From positions 45,645 through 109,644 of the forward strand of contig NMRB01000075.1 in assembly GCA_002633025.1 (NCBI GenBank): a stretch of DNA of 64,000 bases. The letters run 5' to 3'. Position numbers and translations under genes: made by a program. This DNA comes from Notospermus geniculatus (Eukaryota > Nemertea > Pilidiophora > Heteronemertea > Lineidae). Positions 30,501 through 45,500 of this stretch are shown here, one piece after another. The notes beneath the pieces are model-generated. The model was not told where the DNA came from. It ran no database searches and saw nothing but the letters and a program-made list of their open reading frames with translations. Every line of letters begins with the position of its first letter. The stretch's first letter is position 1.

Positions 30501-33500
30501 TCCTTTGAAGAAATTGTAGTTAATGCCGGCTGATGAGTGATCTCTTTGTAGGCCTATAATCTATAAGAATAGCATTTTTCGGTGTGTCTGTGACATCCTT
30601 TGTTGAGCCAGTTAAGGAATAATAATCAAAGACTGATGAGCACAATTAAGAGGCTACATGTATGGATAGATTCTTTTAGGGAATTTTCCGATGCAGGTTT
30701 CCCTGGTTTGGATGTCACTACTGATGCATTGATGGATGGCCAACATCTGAGAAACCTCCTTTTTCTCCAAAACCTTGTTGCTCGTCTTGCCGGAGTTGAT
30801 GTATTATGTTCTGGGCAGTGGTTCAAGCAGTGGAAAACTAATAAATTCTGAATCCGTGGAGGCTGGTAGTTGTCTGCTGAACCTGATGACCCATCAGTAA
30901 ACCTCTCAGTCTTACACGCTAAATAAACTTAGCCCTTATTCCATAGTCTACCCAACTTCACTTAGCAACGGATGCGTATACAACCATCTTTGTGGTTTTT
31001 CCGTTGAAGCAGACATACATGATGGATCGGTCTCCACTGGGACACCGGGCAAGCTTTATCCTGAGGTATTGCCTAGAATCTAATTTACTGCAGGATCTTT
31101 GAAGCACTAGGTGTCTGCGTCGAGAGAAAACTCCAAATGCTTCCTTGGTTGGTTGAGTTCATAGAACATCGATGACTTAGTTTTCTTGTGAAACCAGCTC
31201 AAGTGCTACATTTGATAGGATTAGTTTTCTTCTAAGTGGATGCTGGGGCTTTTTGTTTAAAAAAATAATCTGATCAGGTGTTGCTTTGCTCTGGTTACGA
31301 GATTTGGCTTTGATCAGCTTTAAAAAATATCAGTTTCTGTGGTGTCATCGCATGAGATTCTTCAAGACACAAGGTTTCTATAGGTAGAGGTCATCTGCAA
31401 GCATGTTCCAATGCTTCACTGATTTGAATGTCTCATTGGACGACACTATGACCAGCCACTCCCTCTGCTTTTTCTTCAGAAGCTCAATTAAAGCTACTGA
31501 GAGTCATTCTCATGCTGAAAAAAGGACCAACTTTTGTTAACTACTGACAGCTTCTGAATGAGCGGTTTGTCTCACTGGCAGATTCTCCCAAGTCTGATTT
31601 TTCATGCACAGGTAAAAATGATATCACCGGAACTTGTATGGTTTGCCTTCACAATGTACGTCCTCGTCTTTTTGTTCTGGACTTCTTTTAATCTTATAAA
31701 AATCCTTCTGCTTAATTTACCCGGCTCGCATTTCTTTACACTCCTACGTTAATTTACTGCCACTTTTCTGTATGTCAATCAACAGAGATTGAAAGCGACA
31801 AGATAAAAATGCTAATTTTATCACCAGAGCCATCCCACGATATGTCGCTATCAAATTAGATTAGCAATGCCGTGATTCCCCACGCGAACTTTCACTTGCG
31901 CTAATGGAGAATGTCATCGTCATGGTCATGCGCTAAGTAATTCGTATTTGTACTAAATCTTTGATGGTAGGATACTTATGGCCAAATTTGGTTGTGTGTG
32001 CCGATGCAATCCAAAAGAAGATGAGACAATCTGTACTTATAAAAAACTTTAATGAGGCTAAGAAACAGATAATCAGTAAAGTTTTGCAAAGAATTATGCA
32101 TGTCAGGTTTGTGTTCCTTCCTTATCTTCATGTAATTGTCTCGGTGACTTTCTTTGATGAGGTTTACGGGTGCGGATCCAGGGGGGGGGGGGTGCACGCC
32201 TCCCTTTTGGCCAACAAATCTGTAAAATTGACTGTAAAATTCTGAAATTTGGAGCAAATCATTGAAATTAACCGCAGATTTCAATGTTTCTAGCACAGTG
32301 CGCCCCCTCTTTTCTGAAATCGTTATCCGCACCTGGTTTACTTTGGTTTCCTAATGCAGTCATAGTTTGCCAAACATTTTCTGGGAGCTGATTACCAAAA
32401 TTGGTCCTGTACATGTACTGTCTTGATATCTGGCTTGACTTGTTGCAAAGGGTTAAATCAATCTAATTGACAGGTTTACTGCAGGGATGCTTGTTAAAAG
32501 TTCGATCTTCGTGTAGTGTCAATGAAATCCATATCTATTGACTTGTTGAATGATGCTGAAAGACACCGCAGACAATCTGTAATATTGATCACCAAACATC
32601 CAAGAGGTGCTGTTATTTATCGTCTGATGATATGTGACAATTTGTAGGAGTTCAAAGATATGATTTATTGATTAGGCCATTTAGATGTGGCACTGATGTA
32701 TAAGTAATGGGATTAAGGTGGAGTGATTTCTTGGCTTTTGATGAGTGCGGAGTCGAGCTTCCTTTAAAAGTACATCATTTTGTGGGTAAATTTTTCTTCA
32801 GTCTTGTCAATTTTCAAAGTTGAAAAGCAGAGCATATTTTTTTTTGTTCTAGAGGGAAAGTTAATAGGAAGTTATGAAAACAACTTAAGACTACAAACTT
32901 GTTGAAGACGATACCATTGGCCCTTTCCCCATCAAAGAATCGACCATCAGGCTTCCAAGCTGCCAAAAGTACATAGTTGACATCACAAGCACATCAGGAC
33001 AAAACATCTGTTGTATCACAGCGGGTATCTTGCCGTAGCTTCAAAAAATTCAGGGATGAGACATCTCATCAATAATTCCTTGGTCACACCCCATCCTTTG
33101 AAAGCTTTTTCCTTTCCAAGGCTTTTTCTGAGCTGACACTTCAATTAATAATGTGCTATCAATTCCATTGCGACTTTGGATTTTTCATTCTGCCCCTGAT
33201 GAGCTGACCAAGCTTCCTTTGCCACTTTCTGATTCTTTGAGTACAAGATCACAGCGTAGTAATAGAAAATCAAGTAAACATGTACTTCTCCAATTGATTT
33301 CATTAGTCTAAATGATGCTGGGGATGGGGTTTAACACCAACGCTTAGATAGAAAGAAGAAGACACCTAAGTTGGGTGTGGTCAATACGGCTGTGATCAAG
33401 GTTCCAATGACAATACCTTAATCAATAATGGGATGGACTGCCGTATTTGGACACATGAGGTGTCAGTTTGTTCTGAAGGACATGTTTTCTATTACCTGGA

Positions 33501-36500
33501 AATGGTAAAGAAATGGAGCGTCAACACTTATAAATGGAATTTGTAGAAAAGCTGTCTAAAAAAATCTCCTCCTTTGTCCTGTAGGCCAGTGTCCGCTGTG
33601 CAAATGGCATGTCCCAGGTTCGAATCCAGTAGGCCATATGAGATTGACCATCCCTGGCTCTTCACCTCCATCGCATGGGACAGTAAGCCACGGCGCCTTG
33701 CACCTTGTGCCTTGCAAGGACAAGTAAAAGACCACATATGTGGAGAACTTGAGCAACTTGAGATGGCCTCTTCCACACCTACCAGGGCCAATAATGCTTT
33801 GGCTTGGCCCTGATGGTAATCCAATACAGAATACTTCCTTGTTTTGCTGTAAGTCCGTCAGTTATTCTTGTGACGCACCAAAAAGTGGCAATTGAAGCAC
33901 CGCGCCAGTTGTCACGATGTGCATATTAATGGAATCTCCCACTATTTGTTCTGATGTGTCTAGACAAGGATATTGTCCTAAACTCTCTTTTGAATAAGGC
34001 TGAGCCAACCTACACATGATCACATGAATTATGAGATATTGCCTGATGCGATTGCTGGTGTACCAACCATCTCCAAAGAAAGAGGTTGTGCCAATTAGGG
34101 TTATTGCCTTCAATAAGCGAGGTTTTGGTCTTTGTATAGGTGATTGCTACCTTGTCTATTTCAGAATGTTGGGGGGAAGACAATACATAATGTGTTCTAT
34201 TTTCAAGCACAATAAATCAAGAATACACTGCTAAAATGGAGATGTATTCTATTTGTGGCCGAATACCTATTGTTCGCCATGGTAGAAATATCTTCACGTG
34301 AGACTCTTGGGGATATGGAGCAGAATGCAGATAATTTCCTGTAATCGCCACCTCATCATGACGTTCTCTGATCACTTTGATGATGGTTGAGTAGAAGGAA
34401 GCAATCGTGCATAACAAGATATTTAGGCACCATTTCAATGGTGGGTGTGGTGCACATGACTAGAAGAATGTTTGTCCAATAATAGGCGTGGCTATTTTTA
34501 AACGAGGGATAATCTACGTTGTCATTTATTAGTCCACGTCGTTATGTCGTTCTGCGGAAACATCGTGTTAGAGCAAATCTGAACCCAGGTTTAGGACCCT
34601 TGGCGACCCAGCTTTCAGAAAAGTCATGTTGCCAAAAAATCTTTTGCCCGCAACAGCCGCTACGGCGTTTTGAATTTTGGGAACTGGCTTTATCATTGGA
34701 CGTCAGTTGACGCAACGACTGCGCTTTGTACAGGATAATAGGGACGATGTACAGCTAACTTTTGAACGGTTGGATTTACACCCCATAAATGTATTACCAA
34801 CAGATAGAAACATAGTACCTCGGAATAAAATAAGCCTATTCTTTGCAGTTTTGAAGCAACGACGTAATTGGAAATGACATTTTATGTGTTTTTACTCATT
34901 TTTGCTCATTTTTGTGTTAATTTATATAAAAACGTCGTCTCTTATTACATAACAACTGAAAACAATTAAGAATATGCCTATCTGATTCCGAGGCACCATG
35001 TTTCTATCTGTTGGTAATACATTTATGGGGTGTAAATCCAACCGTTCAAAAGTTAGCCGTACATCGCCTCCCATTCTCCTGTACAAAGCTGAGTTGTTGC
35101 GTCCATCGGCGTCCAATGAAAAAGTCAGTTCCCAAAATTCAAAACGCCCTAGCGGTTGTTGCCAGCAAAACATTTTTTGGCAACATGACTTTTCCGAAAC
35201 CTGGGTAGCCAAGGGTCCTAAACCTGGGTCCAGATTTGCTCTAATACCAGCAGGGTTATTTTAAAACTAGCAAGAACCCGTGGCAATCGGCGAATCTGTG
35301 TTTGGCCGAGGTTGGAATGCACGGCATGGCTGGAATTGGTGCAACGGTGTGCATTAGGGAGAATTTGGAAAGCAATCGAACAACACCGTTAAAAAAAGTA
35401 AAATTGCGACCACAACCAAGTTCTCTTCGCAAATTAAACCACCCGTTGCATCAGGATATGGTATCCTCTATTACCAAGCCGAATTTCGAGACAAAATAAA
35501 GCTTCTAAGTGTGACTTTATTGAGCCGACTTCCAGCATTATTATATAGATATGTATTGCGAAGTGTATTTGTTGAAAAAACAAATAACTGAGAAAAACGC
35601 ATTTAAAGTATGTAAATGTAATGGCTTTTCTATTAAATAAATTCATGTCGTTCTAATATTGCACAATAACTCCTCATGAATTTTATGTCCTGAGGATAGA
35701 AAATAAATCAGAATGGTAAATAGATGCAATTACATTGAAAATTGAAAAATTACCCTTTTTGCCCTTCCCCCAGAAAGTGCCACCTAGCGGCTATAATCGG
35801 CAAAAGATTTTTTGGCAACATGACGTTTCTTAGAGCCGGGTTCGTAAGGGCCCTAAACGTGCGTTCAGATTTGCTCTAACACGATGTTTCCGCAGAACGA
35901 CATAAGGACGTGGACTATATCGCCCATTTTCAAATTATTGTTCTATGAATCTGTTGGCCAGCCAACAGTTCAAAAAGTTTTCGAAACAGTTTAAAAAAGC
36001 AACAATGTCAAAGCAGCAGTAATGGTTCTAGGATCAGCAACATGATCCAAATTTTGTGTTGATGATTTTGCAAGGCTTTTTCTTCAGCTTGCTGCGGAAT
36101 GGACTCACTGCTTCACCAAAAAAATCCACCATAGCCCAGAGAATCGTTGTGGTATAAAAATCTTTGGCACTGGTCTCTGCAAAAATTGAGTTTTAGAAGC
36201 ATAATGCAGTTGGCTTAACTCATGAATTCACCAAACTATGGTTTTTTTGGGGTCATTTTGAAATCAGTAGCTGTCTCTCGGCTAGAAGCGTTCAACCAGG
36301 ATTATGAAGCTTCCTGAGTCAGAAGAACCATGGAAGACATATGGAAGAAGTAAGTCACTTTGAAAGTTGTACTTCAAAAAGATTCAAATCCAGAAAGCAA
36401 ATCCGAATGGCATTTAAGTGACTTCTGCTTTCTGAAGACGTCCTCAGAGGTGAAATCAATAGTAATGCTGATATCAAGTTGTAAGCTGAACATTTGATTA

Positions 36501-39500
36501 TTGATTTGAAGTGTCAGGCTGGATTTGTCTCGGCTTTTCTGTAGCTGATTGTGGCAGGTTGAAAGAACTAATGAACAGAGTTGCGTAGGTTGGAAGAAGT
36601 GATGAATGGTGTTATTGGGTTGGAAGTGTGAATGGATTTGTATTGTTCAAAGAACTGCTAAACTTGTTGCATTGGCTGAAAAAACTGATAAATGGTGAAT
36701 TGTCTGGGTTAAAGGACTGCTAAATGGTGTTGCATTGCTTGAAAGAACAGCTAAATAATGAACTGTGCGTGTTGAAAGAACTGCTAAATGGTGTTGCATT
36801 GCTTGAAAGAACTAATAAATAATGAATTGTGTGTTGAAGAACTGCTAAATGGTGTTGCATTGCTTGAGAGAATTGATAAATAATGAACTGTGTGTGTTGA
36901 AAGAACTGCTAAATGGTGTTGCATTGCTTGAGAGAATTGATGAGTAATGAATTGTGTGCGTTGAAAGAACTGCTAAATGGTGTTGCACTGCTTGAAAGAA
37001 TTGATAAATAATGAATTGTGTGTGTTGAAAGAACTGCTAAATGGTGTTGCATTGCTTGAAAGAATTGATAAATAATGAATTGTGTGTGTTGAAAGAATTG
37101 ATAATAAGTGAATTGTGTGGATTGAAAGAACAGTGATAACTGGTATTCATTAGTCAGAAGAATTTGTAAATGGTGAAGAAATGAATCAATCTCACCATGC
37201 ATATTATGTCCTTCATAAATTTGTGTTCATGGCTGTACAGATTAGACTTGTGAGAAAAAAATTGATTTTCTTGAATGAGTGTAGAAACCTTAGAAATATT
37301 GATCAGCCTGCTTTACGGTTTGTTTGTATAAAAAAATTCAACTTAACTTGAGTTGGCTGTTGAGTGTTTGATTGCCAGTGCTGAGTGGAAATTTATGTGT
37401 TAGTCAGGTGAATTGAACAGAGACCAGGTGAGACTTTCTTTGTAATGGAAGCCGGAGCAGGCAAAACATCTTGGATAGAGTGACTGATGTTGTGATATTT
37501 AAGTTCTACTTTATTTAACAAAATCTAGTGCGAACAGGTATCGTGGTATGGTCGCTGAATTCACTTTCAGTGACTTTCTCATTTCTATATCCCTCGATCT
37601 CAGAATGAAGTCAGTTGTGACCGTTAGTGGACCCTGTTGTGGTGTCAAGTGGCAATTAAGCTAAACTTATTCCCTCTGAATTTACACTGATTATTGTCCA
37701 CAATAGAACGGTAATGGCAGTTATGTAGCTGGGACATCTTGACCTTTGCTATTTAGTAAAGAAGCCTTGCCTTGTCTGATGGGAATACAAGCTTCTTTAG
37801 TCTGCTGATAATCTCAGTAGGACAAAAGTAATTACCTAACATTGAGACAANCGGAATGGACTCACTGCTTCACCAAAAAAATCCACCATAGCCCAGAGAA
37901 TCGTTGTGGTATAAAAATCTTTGGCACTGGTCTCTGCAAAAATTGAGTTTTAGAAGCATAATGCAGTTGGCTTAACTCATGAATTCACCAAACTATGGTT
38001 TTTTTGGGGTCATTTTGAAATCAGTAGCTGTCTCTCGGCTAGAAGCGTTCAACCAGGATTATGAAGCTTCCTGAGTCAGAAGAACCATGGAAGACATATG
38101 GAAGAAGTAAGTCACTTTGAAAGTTGTACTTCAAAAAGATTCAAATCCAGAAAGCAAATCCGAATGGCATTTAAGTGACTTCTGCTTTCTGAAGACGTCC
38201 TCAGAGGTGAAATCAATAGTAATGCTGATATCAAGTTGTAAGCTGAACATTTGATTATTGATTTGAAGTGTCAGGCTGGATTTGTCTCGGCTTTTCTGTA
38301 GCTGATTGTGGCAGGTTGAAAGAACTAATGAACAGAGTTGCGTAGGTTGGAAGAAGTGATGAATGGTGTTATTGGGTTGGAAGTGTGAATGGATTTGTAT
38401 TGTTCAAAGAACTGCTAAACTTGTTGCATTGGCTGAAAAAACTGATAAATGGTGAATTGTCTGGGTTAAAGGACTGCTAAATGGTGTTGCATTGCTTGAA
38501 AGAACAGCTAAATAATGAACTGTGCGTGTTGAAAGAACTGCTAAATGGTGTTGCATTGCTTGAAAGAACTAATAAATAATGAATTGTGTGTTGAAGAACT
38601 GCTAAATGGTGTTGCATTGCTTGAGAGAATTGATAAATAATGAACTGTGTGTGTTGAAAGAACTGCTAAATGGTGTTGCATTGCTTGAGAGAATTGATGA
38701 GTAATGAATTGTGTGCGTTGAAAGAACTGCTAAATGGTGTTGCACTGCTTGAAAGAATTGATAAATAATGAATTGTGTGTGTTGAAAGAACTGCTAAATG
38801 GTGTTGCATTGCTTGAAAGAATTGATAAATAATGAATTGTGTGTGTTGAAAGAATTGATAATAAGTGAATTGTGTGGATTGAAAGAACAGTGATAACTGG
38901 TATTCATTAGTCAGAAGAATTTGTAAATGGTGAAGAAATGAATCAATCTCACCATGCATATTATGTCCTTCATAAATTTGTGTTCATGGCTGTACAGATT
39001 AGACTTGTGAGAAAAAAATTGATTTTCTTGAATGAGTGTAGAAACCTTAGAAATATTGATCAGCCTGCTTTACGGTTTGTTTGTATAAAAAAATTCAACT
39101 TAACTTGAGTTGGCTGTTGAGTGTTTGATTGCCAGTGCTGAGTGGAAATTTATGTGTTAGTCAGGTGAATTGAACAGAGACCAGGTGAGACTTTCTTTGT
39201 AATGGAAGCCGGAGCAGGCAAAACATCTTGGATAGAGTGACTGATGTTGTGATATTTAAGTTCTACTTTATTTAACAAAATCTAGTGCGAACAGGTATCG
39301 TGGTACGGTTGCTGAATTCACTTTCAGTGACTTTCTCATTTCTATATCCCTCGATCTCAGAATGAAGTCAGTTGTGACCGTTAGTGGACCCTGTTGTGGT
39401 GTCAAGTGGCAATTAAGCTAAACTTATTCCCTCTGAATTTACACTGATTATTGTCCACAATAGAACGGTAATGGCAGTTATGTAGCTGGGACATCTTGAC

Positions 39501-42500
39501 CTTTGCTATTTAATAAAGAAGCCTTGCCTTGTCTGATGGGAATACAAGCTTCTTCAGTCTGCTGATAATCTCAGTAGGACAAAAGTAATTACCTAACATT
39601 GAGACAACTTGATGCACATCATGGAAAATTCCCACTTGTTTTTGTTAGAATCGTGATAATCAAAACAGTCCACACATTCGTAAATGTTGATTAATTCCCG
39701 TTAGACATAAAGTAATGATGTGGTCACCAAAACAATTACCATGGCAATCTCATTAGGTTTGATGTGAGAGAAAGGTCGATTGACCGCTTCCTGCTGGCGA
39801 TATACCTAGCTCTGATTGAGGGAGATGACTAAATTAGCACCGGAGACGCAAGTAGATCTTATTGGACATGACTTCTGTGTCACAGTGGGATTTGGTGTTC
39901 TCTAAGAATAGAAGCAGGTCAAAGGATAGCGACATTGGGTTGATCTCTCACATGTCTCGCCCATCCAGTGGGAGCTCTTGCCAGTGTCATCATAGCGTTA
40001 AGATTGGAATGACTTTTTCAGGGAAAAAAGTGTTTTTCCTGACGAATCCTGCTGAATGCCTCAAAAGGGTGAAGATGTCATTTGTTTAGCAATGCTGAAC
40101 TTGTATATTCAATGTCCTAGCAGCTGCCTCTCTAATTATTACAGGAACCTACACAAAGACACACAAAATAAAAAATCATATGCCCTGGCTTTNCAAGACA
40201 GAAATCGACAAACAAGCTTGAACATCATCATACAAATGTATGATGATGTTTTGAACAAATGTATGATCGTGTAGACGAGCCTTTATGTCCTTCATAAATT
40301 TGTGTTCATGGCTGTACAGATTAGACTTGTGAGAAAAAAATTGATTTTCTTGAATGAGTGTAGAAACCTTAGAAATATTGATCAGGCTGCTTTACGGTTT
40401 GTTTGTATAAAAAAATTCAACTTAACTTGAGTTGGCTGTTGAGTGTTTGATTGCCAGTGCTGAGTGGAAATTTATGTGTTAGTCAGGTGAATTGAACAGA
40501 GACCAGGTGAGACTTTCTTTGTAATGGAAGCCGGAGCAGGCAAAACATCTTGGATAGAGTGACGGATGTTGTGATATTTAAGTTCTACTTTATTTAACAA
40601 AATCTAGTGCGAACAGGTATCGTGGTACGGTTGCTGAATTCACTTTCAGTGACTTTCTCATTTCTATATTCCTCGATCTCAGAATGAAGTCAGTTGTGAC
40701 CGTTAGTGGACCCTGTTGTGGTGTCAAGTGGCAATTAAGCTAAACTTATTCCCTCTGAATTTACACTGATTATTGTCCACAATAGAACGGTAATGGCAGT
40801 TATGTAGCTGGGACATCTTGACCTTTGCTATTAAAGAAGCCTTGCCTTGTCTGATGGGAATACAAGCTTCTTTAGTCTGCTGATAATCTCAGTAGGACAA
40901 AAGTAATTACCTAACATTGAGACAAACTTGATGCATATCATGGAAAATTCCCACTTGTTTTTGTTAGAATCGTGATAATCAAAACACCACACATTCGTAA
41001 ATGTTGATTAATTCCCGGTAGACGTGAAGTAATGATGTGGTCACCAAAACAATTACCATGGCAATCTCATTAGGTTTGATGTGAGAGAAAGGTCGATTGA
41101 CCGCTTCCTGCTGGCGATATACCTGGCTCTGATTGAGGGAGATGACTAAATTAGCACCGGAGACGCAAGTAGATCTTATTGGACATGACTTCTGTGTCAC
41201 AGTGGGATTTGGTGTTCTCTAAGAATAGAAGCAGGTCAAAGGACAGCGACATTGGGTTGATCTCTCACAGTCACATGTCTCGCCCGTCCAGTGGGAGCTC
41301 TTGCCAGTGTCATCATAGCGTTAAGATTGGAATGACTTTTTCAGGGAAAAAAAGTGCTTTTCCTGACGAATCCTGCTGAATGCCTCAAAAGGGTGAAGAT
41401 GTCATTTGTTTAGCAATGCTGAAATTGTATATTCAATGTCCTAGCAGCTGCCTCTCTAATTATTACAGGAACCTACACAAAGACACACAAAATAAAAAAT
41501 CATATGCCCTGGCTTTTCTTGGGGCCATCACAGCACAAACATCAGGAAAGGAATTTCCATCACTAATGCCTCTTTCATGGCACCAACCCCTGACATTTCC
41601 TAAATAACCATTAGACAAATAGCACGCAAGAGGATAAGAAGAAAATGCGGAAGGTGGTCATTTTGGATGGATGAGATGATCAAGCAGCGTTAAGCAGCTT
41701 GTACATTGGTATCATTTTCCCAACATTTGAACAGCATTCCTGAACAATACGATCTTTTGCCCTTATGGACACTGGCCAACGAATTATAGCAGAATTTCAA
41801 CAACTCTCTTCCCTTACACAAAGACAGCATTTGTCCATCAAGGTGTCGCTCTGGATGTTGGAAAACTGTTGCCAGTGGAAACACCGTTACTCTGGTCCAA
41901 AGGAAATTTTTCCTTGATTAATAAAGGGTGTTTATGAACTTTTTACCTAATTGTGTAGAGAAAGGAAGCTTTTTAATGCCACAATCTCGATACAGAACAT
42001 TCTGTGATGACTTGCTGACGTCATCGTATGCTTTGAAAGTGACCTTCACGTTTGACATTTTGGTATTATGGACCTGTTGCTGATGTCATAGCAACGTCAC
42101 ATTTCCATGTTTCTCATAATGTGATCTGTTCCACTGCATGAGAATGCAAATGCCTGAATAAGAAACACTGGAAGATGACATTCTTGCACCAGTAGGAAAG
42201 AAAAGAAGGCGTTGTGGTTTTTCTGGCTGGGACACATATAGCCTTTGATCGTTAAGGTTACAGCAGACAGACTGTGTAGCCATGCTTGGTGTCTCCGGGT
42301 TTACCACTGAACACACCCAGAAGCGGGGTACAAACCTGCTGACCGAAGGTCAAGAACCTCGTTTTCACGAATTCCACGCATTTCAGGTAGAAGTGCATGT
42401 TCTTATGTCTCTTCCTTTCTGGCACCTGCAGTGACTCTTGTCTGCAAAGAATAGGGGCCCTAAGCTATGCCCCCTGGATCCAGCACTGGCTGCACGGACC

Positions 42501-45500
42501 TGAGACTCATCAGACCCATCCACTGTACTTTTGTGGTGTCTTTCCTGGGAAATACAGTCATTGGAAAAGTGGTTTCTCAGAAGAATCCATTGATCGAACT
42601 AATAGACCATGGTCGGCGAAGCGCCATGCTAATCGATGGCAATTGCAAAATACTTTAAGCAGGTTTTAAATGGCCAAGGCTGATGGAGCTGGAATTATTA
42701 ATTGGAGATGATTAGTTTGCCCAGAGTACATCTGAGTAATTCCCCTGAGGAACGGATGACGATGGTCTGTCTGCTGTGCAGTGTTCATGGCTGGTTACCA
42801 CAGTCTCTCCAGAAACCTTTGTGGAGAACTCAAGGAGCAGCTCATTCAGAGTTCATTTGATCCTTTCACTTTCAGATCTGTGACTTCTTGGTCTCAAGTG
42901 CGACACTCAGCCACTGCGCCGCAGCGCTCCACATCAGTTGGGAAGTAGACCATGAGATCTTCTGTTTTATCGATCTTTACATTCCTTGTAATTTGATTCA
43001 AGAGAATGATGACAGTAATGGTTGCCTTCTATTGAATTCAACAAGAGCAATCATATTACCAATGTTTGTAGCAGTTAAATCACGTTTCAGGGCTAGAAAT
43101 TATGTTGATATTCATGATTCAGTGATTGCTCTTCTTGCAACCAAACCCATCTGACTAATGCATTGAGAACTGAAGATAGTTTGTAGCCATGAACATGGCT
43201 GTACCCAAGAGTCCTTTTGGAATGAACAGCATCTCTAGCAGTTGCTGTAGTTACCCTGAAGTCCACCTGATAGAGGAATACCCTTTTGGCAGAAATATCC
43301 ATCTGTAAAAGTTGCTGCATTTACATGTACATCAAAACCCATCTGATAGAGAAATAACCAAGGATGCTGTTGGCAGCAAGAATGTCTTTACCAGCTGCTG
43401 GACTTACACCGAAACTCAAACCAAGGGGCCTTTTGGCAACAAGAATATCTTTAACAGCCCCTGGACTTGCACCAAAACTCAAACCAAGGGGCCTTTTGGC
43501 AGCAAGAATATCTTTAACAGCTCCTGGACTTGCACCAAAACTCAAACCGAGGGGCCNNNNNNNNNNNNNNNNNNNNNNNNNNNNNNNNNNNNNNNNNNNN
43601 NNNNNNNNNNNNNNNNNNNNNNNNNNNNNNNNNNNNNNNNNNNNNNNNNNNNNNNNNNNNNNNNNNNNNNNNNNNNNNNNNNNNNNNNNNNNNNNNNNNN
43701 NNNNNNNNNNNNNNNNNNNNNNNNNNNNNNNNNNNNNNNNNNNNNNNNNNNNNNNNNNNNNNNNNNNNNNNNNNNNNNNNNNNNNNNNNNNNNNNNNNNN
43801 NNNNNNNNNNNNNNNNNNNNNNNNNNNNNNNNNNNNNNNNNNNNNNNNNNNNNNNNNNNNNNNNNNNNNNNNNNNNNNNNNNNNNNNNNNNNNNNNNNNN
43901 NNNNNNNNNNNNNNNNNNNNNNNNNNNNNNNNNNNNNNNNNNNNNNNNNNNNNNNNNNNNNNNNNNNNNNNNNNNNNNNNNNNNNNNNNNNNNNNNNNNN
44001 NNNNNNNNNNNNNNNNNNNNNNNNNNNNNNNNNNNNNNNNNNNNNNNNNNNNNNNNNNNNNNNNNNNNNNNNNNNNNNNNNNNNNNNNNNNNNNNNNNNN
44101 NNNNNNNNNNNNNNNNNNNNNNNNNNNNNNNNNNNNNNNNNNNNNNNCACCAAAGCCCATCTGATGGAGAAATCATTTGCTGCTGTTTCACCATAAAAAA
44201 CATCGAAAAACACTGAGATCCACATTGAGCTATGTGACAGTTGATCTTGCACAACAGAAGTAAAAGTTCATGCAGAAAAAAGCCATTGTCGCCAGGCATA
44301 AAACAATGAATTTGCACAGATCAAAGCAAACATATTTCCATTTCGCCATCCACTGTGGGAAGAGAAAGATGGTTTTATTTTTGCGTGAACATTATACCAT
44401 GACATTTTCTCATATCCTCTGCTGCCATAGGTTAAATTGGCTTCTGACAAGTTGCCATAAGGTTGGATAAGAGAGCAAATATTTTATTGACTGGAGTAAA
44501 TCAATGTATCCTGTCAATCCTAGCTGTCAATTAAGTCTTGATATAGCGATTGATGGGGTTTTGATAAAATTTGCTACATTCTCGTACATGTGAGTTGGAG
44601 TGATTTTTGTTACATGTTTACTACACATGTTTATCTTGGATTTACTAAACACAGAAATGGAGAAATGTTGGTTGGAGAGAAGTGTCGTGGACACTACCGC
44701 TTAGTTAACCATTCATGATTTTTCATCACACTGTAGAAATATACATGTATGCATGAGTGGCAAATTACTTCTCTGTGGGTGTTATGATTCAAATATTCCA
44801 ATATAAAACATGCCTTAGATTGGTCATAACTATTCGCTCGTAATCATGCACGTTTGACGTTCTTGGATCGCTAACTAGTGGTGGCCTTTAAAAGGCCTTT
44901 GTAGTTTTTATTTTTAAGAAAGTTTGTGTTTACTACTACCAAACCAGTCACAGCATTGTTTTGGATGGCTGTTCTTGAATGTCATCGGCGGGCAGATGAC
45001 AAAGTCGTCTGAAAGTGGCATTGTCTTGTTGTAAGTTAATTCCGAGGAGATACTTATTATAGCACAGACAATTAGGGTGACCTGATCAAGGTTGATGGTA
45101 ATTAGCAAGAGAAATTAATGAGCACTGTCACTAAAGGATGAAGCTTCCTTGATCATGCGTGATCACGTGAGACAAGAATGTAATCTCATTGATGGTGGTT
45201 AGTCAAGTAATCTGCATCTTTTGGGATTACGTGAAGGATTTCCATGATGGAGGTTGACTATTATGGAAATTTTTCGTGGGGCTGATGTATGTTGACGTTC
45301 GGTTGATAAAAAGTATGATCATGACCTTGTGTCTGATTTCTGAATCTCATGCTGACACCCGTCAATTCCCTGCTTAACTCTTTCACTGCCATACCAATAC
45401 AGGTATGTGTTGAAATTCCCATCACTTGATTGCTAAACAATCACAAACACGTACGCTTGGTGATAAAATTACTCTATTTTTCATGTTGAAAACTGGCAAA

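Noticed and set aside
36909-38959. Identical 97-residue - strand frames at 36909 and 38666
   Set aside because: Both are produced by the 60-64-bp minisatellite, one in each copy of the duplicated block.
43312-44317. Long open frames on both strands across 43312-44317
   Set aside because: They consist almost wholly of N (X residues) in the assembly gap.
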